The notes under the pieces: model-generated
Databases searched by the model: none
The model's input: the letters and a program-made list of their open reading frames with translations, nothing else
What the model was told of the DNA's origin: nothing
Position numbers and translations under genes: made by a program
From: Methanobacterium sp.
Lineage (GTDB): Archaea > Methanobacteriota > Methanobacteria > Methanobacteriales > Methanobacteriaceae
Assembly: GCA_030539815.1 (NCBI GenBank)
Contig: JAUNXM010000121.1
Location: 1 to 5,968, forward strand
DNA length: 5,968 bases
Reading direction: 5' to 3'
Shown: piece after piece, positions 1 through 4,642 of the stretch
Layout of the letters: the number at the start of each line of letters is the position of its first letter
Numbering within the stretch: position 1 is the stretch's first letter

Positions 1-39
1 TATAAATGGATTTCCAGTAAGAATAATAATATAGAAATT

Positions 40-47
40 TTTTATAA
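40..47 (+). promoter_or_regulatory. Weak candidate TATA box for the gene at 145
   Basis: A T-run leading into TTTTATAA is the most TATA-like element in the first 111 bases. With the usual archaeal spacing of about 25 bases, transcription would begin near position 70 and leave a leader of about 75 nt. A second candidate, CATAAATC at 84-91, would give a shorter leader. The DNA is AT-rich, so either could be chance. The first 111 bases hold no other supportable gene; only short frames open to the window edge are present. Confidence 0.25.
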
Positions 48-133
48 CACCTATTGGCACACCCATTGAAAAGAAGTTTTTCACATAAATCCAGTGTTAT
101 GACAAATTGTATTGGAAAATCCTGGAACCATAT

Positions 134-139
134 GGGGGT
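134..139 (+). promoter_or_regulatory. Ribosome binding site that favours the ATG at 145
   Basis: The purine run GGGGGT ends five bases before the ATG at 145. It resembles the AGGAGGTGAT complement of archaeal 16S rRNA. The upstream in-frame TTG at 112 has no such site, so the ATG at 145 is the better start. Confidence 0.5.
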
Positions 140-144
140 CTAAT

Positions 145-693
145 ATGGGTAAAATGAATAGAGTTACTATTTCAGTGCCTCACGGTACTGATTTGAACTT
201 TAGAAAAAAGGCGGCAATTAAGTTTTCTTTTAAAAGAGGATGGTATGGGCGTGCAGTGCAAGAAGCAATGCAACTATGGATTACTGTCCAAACAATTACT
301 GAAGATGATATCTCTGAGGAAAAAAAGAATTACCTGTGGAATACTTTCAAAGAGTATGTTAACATTGAAACCAATGATCCAAAGGAAATTCTGGATTGTA
401 TTGTAAATTTTTTCACATCTGAACCTAAATTTGTAGATGAAATTCAGTATGATATAAATGATAAAGAAGTGGTTATAAGGAAAAAGGGTTCAAAGGCGGG
501 ATTGATCTCCAAATTAATAACCAAAAAAAATGATTGTATAATCTTCCATTGCCCCATAAAAATTATTATGGAAGCTGCACTCCAGGAATTAACCGGGGAT
601 AACTATGTGATTAAATCCGAAGCTTATACAATGATCTCACCAGAAACAATTAAAAATGTTGTAGAACCTGCTAAAGCTGCTCGAACGTTTTAA
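145..693 (+). CDS. Ribbon-helix-helix-like protein with unknown C-terminal domain
   Basis: This is a 182-aa soluble protein. I recognise only its N-terminus. Residues 5-12 (NRVTISVP) look like the beta strand of a ribbon-helix-helix DNA-binding fold. Residues 18-47 (FRKKAAIKF, then KRGWYGRAVQEAMQLWI) match the helix-turn-helix pattern of small archaeal proteins of this type, in which a KG or RG turn is followed by an A-EA--LWI helix. Residues 52-75 are a charged helical linker. Residues 80-175 form a separate alpha/beta domain, with a CP-IMEAALQELTG segment near 136-151 that faintly recalls the end of V4R/heme-NO-binding-like domains. A role as DNA-binding regulator is inferred. There are no membrane segments or signal peptide. 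A TTG at 112 would add 11 residues but lacks a ribosome binding site; the ATG at 154 is also possible, since family members often begin just before the RVT strand. It converges with the pseudokinase gene and appears monocistronic. Confidence 0.75.
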   Translation: MGKMNRVTISVPHGTDLNFRKKAAIKFSFKRGWYGRAVQEAMQLWITVQTITEDDISEEKKNYLWNTFKEYVNIETNDPKEILDCIVNFFTSEPKFVDEIQYDINDKEVVIRKKGSKAGLISKLITKKNDCIIFHCPIKIIMEAALQELTGDNYVIKSEAYTMISPETIKNVVEPAKAARTF

Positions 694-861
694 AAATGAA
701 ATTTACTGTACTGCATGTTGAGAGAAAGATGTGAATAATATGTAATTAATAATAGTACTTTGTCCAACTCCCTGTTGGAAAGATGCTTTAGAATTAGTTA
801 TTAAATGGGATAGAGATCGATATTGAGTATCAAATTGGTAAAATATATAGAATACATGTTT
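694..861. other. Convergent intergenic region with small hairpin
   Basis: This stretch separates the 3' ends of two convergent genes. It contains a hairpin at 759-782: TCCAAC (763-768) pairs perfectly with GTTGGA (774-779) around a five-base loop, and the stem extends past a bulged G through a few more pairs. A T5 tract at 859-863 could end the plus-strand transcript. I see no convincing gene. Confidence 0.4.
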
Positions 862-2370
862 TTAAATATCAAAATAAATTATTTCTATTAAAAACGAAGT
901 TTGAGTATTGTTTGATTGGATCCAGATTAAACCACTTAGCTGTTCCAGTAATAGATTAGTCAGTTTCAGATTTTTATTGGTGGGAACATTAGTTTCGACT
1001 TCAGGACCGTTATCAATGATTTGGATGGTAATTTTACCTTTATACCCTTTTAGATTAAATTCATCTTCCTCAATCAATTTAAATTCATGATCCTCAATAA
1101 ATGATCTGAGCCGATAACTTACGATTTCATCGATGATTAGGCCTGCTGGTAACACCAGATCAAGGGTCATTATGGCCGATCCCTCCACCAGCAGATTAAC
1201 CTGATGTTCCAAGTTATAGATCTGAAGAAGCTCAGAACACACGTTTACAGCATATTCCTTAAAATCAACGTATTTATCATCATCATAATTGCATAACTTT
1301 TCATTTATTTGACGGATAAGATTCATACGAACTCTACTATCTTTATTTAGTTCAGTATAGTGATCGTTATGATCAAATTCTTGGTTTAAGTATAAAAGAC
1401 TGGTAATGGTTTGGAGATTATTCAGAATTCGGTTGTTGGACTCTTCTATGATTATATTTTTCACATGAATGGTGTTGATGAGATCTTCTTCAATATTTTT
1501 TAGTTTAGACATATCCGATATGGCAGTAATGGATGCAATTAGATTTCCACTTTTATCATATACCGGTGAGGAATTTATTAATACTGAAATGTCTCCTTTT
1601 TCATCATTTCTTACAATAAGTTCCAAATCCTTAATTTCAGCACCATTAATGGTTTTAAAAAAGGGTAATTCATCCGTTGTGATTTTTTCACCATCAACAG
1701 TGTAAAAATTGAAAAAATTAGTATCCTTGGCATAGATTAAACTCTGCTGATGAACCTGTTCAAGATTTGAACAATTCATAATCAACAGGGCTTCCGTATT
1801 CATAATTATTTCATCACAACGACGACAGTCAAATATTACAATTCCACAGGGAATGGCATTTAATAGAATTTCCAGCCATTTAAGTTCAGATTTAGTGTTA
1901 TTATATTCATGGAAAAATTCATTTTCTTTTTGAATTATTTGATTCATATCCCTGCTAAAGATGTCTTTCGACTTTTTAAGGAAATTTTGATAATCTTCAA
2001 TCTTCTTATTCAGGTTAATTATTTTTTTTTCCTGAATCACCAGTTCAATTGATTTTTCCAATAGAGGGATGGTCAATTGTTCGGTGAATAAGTAATGGTC
2101 AGTTATTTCACTGCTTTTTTCTTTGTTTTCAGCGAAAGTTATCAGGATAAGAGGGATATTTTTAGTGGAAATATTTTGGAATATCTCGATTTCAAGGGGA
2201 TCCCATAATCTGCTTAAAAATAAGATAACATCAAAATCTAAATCTTCTAGGTTCAGGGGATGTGTTAACTCATCAATGATAGTAGCTTCCATAGTTAGAG
2301 AAGTACAACTAACAATTTCCTCCAAAGGATAATTAATTTTATTTTTAATTATGAGAGCTTTCATTCCCAT
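862..2370 (-). CDS. PAS-domain histidine-kinase-like protein, probable pseudokinase
   Basis: This 502-aa cytoplasmic protein has no membrane segments. Residues 1-115 resemble a receiver fold (strand DFDVIL at 45-50, strand PLILIT at 73-78). They lack the N-terminal acidic pair, have Leu52 at the phospho-Asp position and lack the late lysine. Residues 113-165 are a charged, coiled-coil-like helix. Residues 165-285 are a PAS domain ending in the typical AISDMSKLKNIEEDL linker; it carries a CRRC pair (C182, C185). Residues 303-365 align with HisKA_2 (family consensus EIHHRVKNNLQ), but the two histidines are Asn312-Asn313 while R314 and NNLQ (317-320) remain. Residues 400-502 are a HATPase_c remnant: the N-box Asn is Tyr419, G1 reads DNGPE (453-457) without its second glycine, and the G2 glycine is Asn467. 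The frame is intact, so a non-catalytic sensor, scaffold or decoy role is inferred. The start ATG at 2370 has a second ATG two codons later and no clear ribosome binding site. A functional kinase with an unusual site is the less likely alternative. Confidence 0.85.
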   Translation of the reverse strand: MGMKALIIKNKINYPLEEIVSCTSLTMEATIIDELTHPLNLEDLDFDVILFLSRLWDPLEIEIFQNISTKNIPLILITFAENKEKSSEITDHYLFTEQLTIPLLEKSIELVIQEKKIINLNKKIEDYQNFLKKSKDIFSRDMNQIIQKENEFFHEYNNTKSELKWLEILLNAIPCGIVIFDCRRCDEIIMNTEALLIMNCSNLEQVHQQSLIYAKDTNFFNFYTVDGEKITTDELPFFKTINGAEIKDLELIVRNDEKGDISVLINSSPVYDKSGNLIASITAISDMSKLKNIEEDLINTIHVKNIIIEESNNRILNNLQTITSLLYLNQEFDHNDHYTELNKDSRVRMNLIRQINEKLCNYDDDKYVDFKEYAVNVCSELLQIYNLEHQVNLLVEGSAIMTLDLVLPAGLIIDEIVSYRLRSFIEDHEFKLIEEDEFNLKGYKGKITIQIIDNGPEVETNVPTNKNLKLTNLLLEQLSGLIWIQSNNTQTSFLIEIIYFDI

Positions 2371-2448
2371 ATTGTTCTGTTCTATTTGGCTGCCTATTAA
2401 AAACTATTTAGGTTTGACTTGATCACAGAAACATTTAGACAACTTTAT

Positions 2449-2456
2449 CATATAAA
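2449..2456 (-). promoter_or_regulatory. Candidate TATA box of the pseudokinase gene
   Basis: Read on the minus strand this is TTTATATG, preceded by GGTT. It lies about 80 bases before the start codon, which predicts transcription start near 2425 and a leader of about 55 nt. The same octamer occurs upstream of the glycosyltransferase operon at 3763-3770. Confidence 0.5.
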
Positions 2457-2471
2457 AACCATTGTCGCCTC

Positions 2472-2479
2472 TATTTATA
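2472..2479 (+). promoter_or_regulatory. Candidate TATA box of the OB-fold/hydrolase unit
   Basis: TATTTATA lies 76 bases before the ATG at 2555 and predicts transcription start near 2502. It is 15 bases from the opposing TATA box at 2449-2456, so the two promoters are back to back. An alternative is AATATAAG near 2512-2519, which would leave a leader of only about 15 nt. Confidence 0.4.
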
Positions 2480-2485
2480 CCTCAT

Positions 2486-2499
2486 ATTATAATTATAAT
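2486..2499. repeat. 14-nt perfect AT palindrome downstream of a promoter
   Basis: ATTATAATTATAAT is identical to its own reverse complement. It lies between the candidate TATA box at 2472-2479 and the predicted transcription start, where a repressor site would act. It is pure A and T, so chance is a real possibility. Confidence 0.3.
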
Positions 2500-2554
2500 C
2501 ATCGCTCGGAGAATATAAGGTAAAATCAGTTTATTTGAATGGATTGATCAGTAA

Positions 2555-3019
2555 ATGTTAATTGATTCTCAGCTCAAAAGAATTGCCATGATTTTGATTC
2601 TTGGCACCATGATAATATCTATTAATTATTATTACGGGATAGAATCAAATAAACATCTGAATTATCCTTCCTATGGTGCTATTTTAGATTATTATCCAGT
2701 CGGTGAGTTGGTTTATATCCAGGGATCGGTTATTGAGATGGATTCAAGTGGTTACACCATAGTTGACAAATATCATAATCAGCCAGTGATTATCAATGTA
2801 TCCAGAAAGTTCCCTGGAAAATTAGGGGATCATATTAGTCTTTTAGGTGTTTTAGAACCATCATATCATGTTAACGATGTGAAAAAGAGTCATGTTATGT
2901 CTGGAGATAAATATTATTTTTCTCTGAAAAGATCTCTGGTAGCAATTATCTTCCTCCTTATTGTCTTTGTTTATTACTGGAAATTTGACTTTAAGGCATT
3001 TATTTTTAGGAGAAGATGA
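2555..3019 (+). CDS. Two-helix membrane protein with external OB-fold-like domain
   Basis: This 154-aa protein has a hydrophobic helix at residues 10-26 preceded by K8-R9, and a second at about 126-141 followed by a basic end (KFDFKAFIFRRR). By the positive-inside rule both termini are cytoplasmic and the middle lies outside. Residues 48-105 show the alternating strand pattern of an OB fold: GELVYIQGSVIEM, then GYTIVD, then VIINV, then GDHISLLGVLEP. This resembles the domain of archaeal proteins annotated as OB-fold nucleic-acid-binding, but an extracytoplasmic position argues against nucleic acid as ligand. The true ligand is unknown. The start has TTGATC five to ten bases upstream, a partial match to the 16S-complementary GGTGATC. 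The stop codon is one base from the next gene, so the two products are probably made together and may act together in the membrane. Confidence 0.8.
   Translation: MLIDSQLKRIAMILILGTMIISINYYYGIESNKHLNYPSYGAILDYYPVGELVYIQGSVIEMDSSGYTIVDKYHNQPVIINVSRKFPGKLGDHISLLGVLEPSYHVNDVKKSHVMSGDKYYFSLKRSLVAIIFLLIVFVYYWKFDFKAFIFRRR
3008..3012 (+). promoter_or_regulatory. Ribosome binding site fixing the hydrolase start
   Basis: AGGAG lies eight bases before the ATG at 3021, inside the last codons of the preceding gene. It supports 3021 rather than the in-frame ATG at 2961, which would add 20 residues that overlap the upstream gene and do not belong to the family N-terminus. Confidence 0.7.
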
Positions 3020-3020
3020 C

Positions 3021-3491
3021 ATGCCAGACTGGATGGTTCATATAGGGGTAGTTTACATTATTTGCAGGTTATTGTACATTAAATATGATATTTTCAACTA
3101 CCCCAACACCTCCCTGGTTATGGTTGGCACCTTAATACCCGACATAGTTAAACTGGAGATGATCACTGAATATTTTGGAGTGAATACCGGGGATTATTTA
3201 TTGGCCTTTCATCTACCCCTAACTTCCTTAGTTATGGCGGGTTTATTTTCCATGTTTTTTTCCCGTAAGAAAATGGTATTTGGATTATTAACCTTTGGAT
3301 TGTGCATACACTTTATGCTGGACCTACTTTTAATTAACATTGGAGGAGGTATCTATCTTTTCTTCCCTTTAAGCTGGCAAACATTTCATTTTGATGTAAT
3401 TTCTCCAGATGATTATTATTTGAGTTTAATTGTCCTTACCATAGCTACTATGATATTTCTTGGTGACTACTATCAGAAAAAACATGCATAA
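3021..3491 (+). CDS. Membrane-bound metal-dependent hydrolase, YdjM/DUF457-like
   Basis: This 156-aa integral membrane protein matches the pattern of the YdjM-type (DUF457) membrane-bound hydrolases. Its N-terminus MPDWMVHIGV is the family opening with a histidine at position 7. GTLIPD (36-41) supplies the conserved Pro-Asp. AFHLPLTSL (62-70) contains His64 in the place of the family HxxxxS-type motif, and IHFMLDLLL (96-104) supplies His97 and Asp101. WQTFHFDVISP (119-129) follows the last loop. These His and Asp residues are the expected metal ligands. Hydrophobic helices lie at about 5-20, 58-80, 85-108 and 131-148. The family's substrate is not firmly known; envelope lipid or phosphoester hydrolysis is inference. 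At 156 aa it is at the short end of the family. It starts one base after the OB-fold gene and ends inside a tandem duplication. Confidence 0.8.
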   Translation: MPDWMVHIGVVYIICRLLYIKYDIFNYPNTSLVMVGTLIPDIVKLEMITEYFGVNTGDYLLAFHLPLTSLVMAGLFSMFFSRKKMVFGLLTFGLCIHFMLDLLLINIGGGIYLFFPLSWQTFHFDVISPDDYYLSLIVLTIATMIFLGDYYQKKHA

Positions 3492-3538
3492 GTTATATTT
3501 TTAATTTAAAAAAACGTGTATAAGTTATATTTTTAATT
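3477..3538 (+). repeat. Tandem duplication of 30-nt unit across a gene end
   Basis: The unit at 3477-3506 recurs at 3509-3538 with a period of 32 bases. Twenty-eight of 30 positions match, including an unbroken 19-base stretch (3488-3506 and 3520-3538). The two differences are transitions (A/G at 3484/3516, C/T at 3487/3519). The first copy includes the last codons and stop of the hydrolase gene; the second copy is non-coding. Confidence 0.9.
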
Positions 3539-3563
3539 CTATTCAATCTAAGGAACTTTTTTT
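3495..3563 (+). terminator. T-tract terminator region after the hydrolase gene
   Basis: Two T5 tracts (3498-3502 and 3530-3534), one in each copy of the tandem duplication, are followed by a T7 tract at 3557-3563. Archaeal transcription commonly ends at such T-rich runs. The T7 tract sits in the loop of a 7-bp inverted repeat (AATCTAA at 3545-3551, TTAGATT at 3570-3576). Confidence 0.5.
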
Positions 3564-3693
3564 AGAAATTTAGATTAAAAAATAATCAATAATCGAAATG
3601 AAATCATCTTGACCAATTAAGATCTGACAATTGAAAGTAGTATGTGGAAATTCACAATTTATACCCAATCAACGTTGCATCTATTCACCCATA

Positions 3694-3721
3694 TGTTTTT
3701 GAAATCTCAGTGTTTTTGAAA
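3694..3721 (+). repeat. 11-bp direct repeat upstream of operon promoter
   Basis: TGTTTTTGAAA occurs at 3694-3704 and again at 3711-3721, a spacing of 17 bases. It ends about 42 bases before the candidate TATA box at 3763-3770, a position where an activator could bind. No family-specific operator is recognised. Confidence 0.5.
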
Positions 3722-3762
3722 ATTATATCAATAAAACAGGTTGATGTAATGTAGATTCTATG

Positions 3763-3770
3763 TTTATATG
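3763..3770 (+). promoter_or_regulatory. Candidate TATA box of the glycosyltransferase operon
   Basis: TTTATATG lies 60 bases before the ATG at 3823. Standard spacing predicts transcription start near 3793 and a leader of about 30 nt. The octamer is identical to the one proposed for the pseudokinase gene on the other strand. Confidence 0.5.
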
Positions 3771-3822
3771 AGATTCCTATGGCTCTTTATAGAATTATTC
3801 AGATAAGGTTTAAAGGGTTACA

Positions 3823-4641
3823 ATGGATCTTGAAAATCTGAATGATAATCGGACGATAAATGATTTAGACCTTATTAAGGATATTGAAGATTATTCAGAG
3901 TCACATCTGAATGAATTAACTGTTAATCGCATTATGGGTAGTTATTATAATCATTCAATGAAACATGTGACGTTTTTATTACCGGCATATAATGAAGAAC
4001 AATCAATTGAATCTTTGCTAAAAGAGGTGGGAAAATACCGTAAATCAAGAGTTATCGTGGTGGATAATAACTCCAAAGATAAAACTGCGGAGATCGCCGG
4101 TAAAACAGGGGCTAACGTGCTTAAAGAAAATAAACAGGGCAAAGCAAATGCCATTAAAACTGGTTTTGAGAATGTGAAATCCAACTTTGCAGTGATGTTG
4201 GATGCAGATAACACTTACGATCCAGGGGATGCTCAAAAATTATTGAAACCATTGATGGAGGATGAAGCAGATGTGGTGCTTGGTTCACGTATTTTAGGAG
4301 AACGGGAAAAGGGTGCCATAAGTCGTTTTAATCTTCTGGGAAATTACTTGTTAAGCTTATTTGCAAGTCTGCTCTTTTCCAAAGTATCCGATGTTTGTAC
4401 AGGTTATTGGGCCTTTAAAAAACAGGTGATTGATTATTTACTCACTGAAGGCATCGACTCTGATGGATTTGATTTGGAGGTGGAAATGTTTTCAAAGATC
4501 GCTGGTAAGAAATTTAGAATCAAAGAAATTCCAATTTATTATAAAAATCGTTTAGACGACCCTAAATTAAATTCTTTCAATGATGGTGTGCTAATTTTTA
4601 AGAGAATGATTAGTATTTGGTTAAAAAAGAAAGTGGGATAA
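3823..4641 (+). CDS. GT2 glycosyltransferase, polyprenyl-phosphate sugar synthase-like
   Basis: This 272-aa protein has a complete GT-A core of the dolichyl-phosphate mannose/glucose synthase type, which moves a sugar from a nucleotide donor to a membrane polyprenyl phosphate. Motifs in order: PAYNEE (54-59), VVDNNSKDKT (79-88) for the nucleotide, DADNTYDP (127-134) with the metal-binding DxD, GSR (154-156), a hydrophobic stretch (170-186) typical of the family and likely membrane-associated, D190 with CTGYWAF (192-198), FDLEVE (216-221), and YKNR with KLNSFNDG (240-255). There is no C-terminal transmembrane domain, so it is a DPM1-type single-domain enzyme. The first 45 residues are an acidic, Asn/Asp/Glu-rich extension before the usual start, and Met46 could be an alternative start. 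The 3823 start has AAGGGT upstream and fits the TATA box. It is the first gene of a glycan operon. The exact donor and acceptor cannot be told from sequence. Confidence 0.88.
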   Translation: MDLENLNDNRTINDLDLIKDIEDYSESHLNELTVNRIMGSYYNHSMKHVTFLLPAYNEEQSIESLLKEVGKYRKSRVIVVDNNSKDKTAEIAGKTGANVLKENKQGKANAIKTGFENVKSNFAVMLDADNTYDPGDAQKLLKPLMEDEADVVLGSRILGEREKGAISRFNLLGNYLLSLFASLLFSKVSDVCTGYWAFKKQVIDYLLTEGIDSDGFDLEVEMFSKIAGKKFRIKEIPIYYKNRLDDPKLNSFNDGVLIFKRMISIWLKKKVG

Positions 4642-4642
4642 T

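Larger units (their letters stand above)
3564..3822. other. Non-coding region upstream of the glycan operon
   Basis: No convincing gene is present on either strand. A 25-codon frame at 3642-3719 lacks a ribosome binding site. The region holds an 11-bp direct repeat, a TATA box and the ribosome binding site AAGGGT (3813-3818) of the glycosyltransferase at 3823. Confidence 0.6.

Noticed and set aside
1..69. Short frames open to the left window edge on both strands (a plus frame ending at 69, a minus frame starting at 66)
   Set aside because: About 22 codons each with no motif or ribosome binding site; a gene end cannot be told from chance.
908..2332. Plus-strand frames at 908-1090, 1469-1705 and 2123-2332
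   Set aside because: They lie opposite the 502-codon minus-strand gene, lack ribosome binding sites and show no recognisable motif.
2961..3020. Longer start for the hydrolase at 2961
   Set aside because: It would overlap the upstream gene by 59 bases, lacks a ribosome binding site, and the family-like N-terminus MPDWMVHIG begins at 3021 behind AGGAG.
3477..3538. Possible CRISPR array or attachment site
   Set aside because: Only two copies with 2 bases between the units and no spacers; no integrase or tRNA gene nearby.
3545..3576. Inverted repeat as an intrinsic terminator
   Set aside because: The 7-bp stem is AT-rich with a 16-18-base loop and is followed by A-rich DNA on the plus strand, so the T tracts rather than the hairpin are the likelier termination signal.
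3642..3719. 25-codon frame in the gene-free region
   Set aside because: No ribosome binding site, an atypical composition, and it runs through the direct repeat; likely chance in AT-rich DNA.
3951..4236. Minus-strand frames opposite the GT2 gene
   Set aside because: They are antisense shadows of a gene with complete family motifs.
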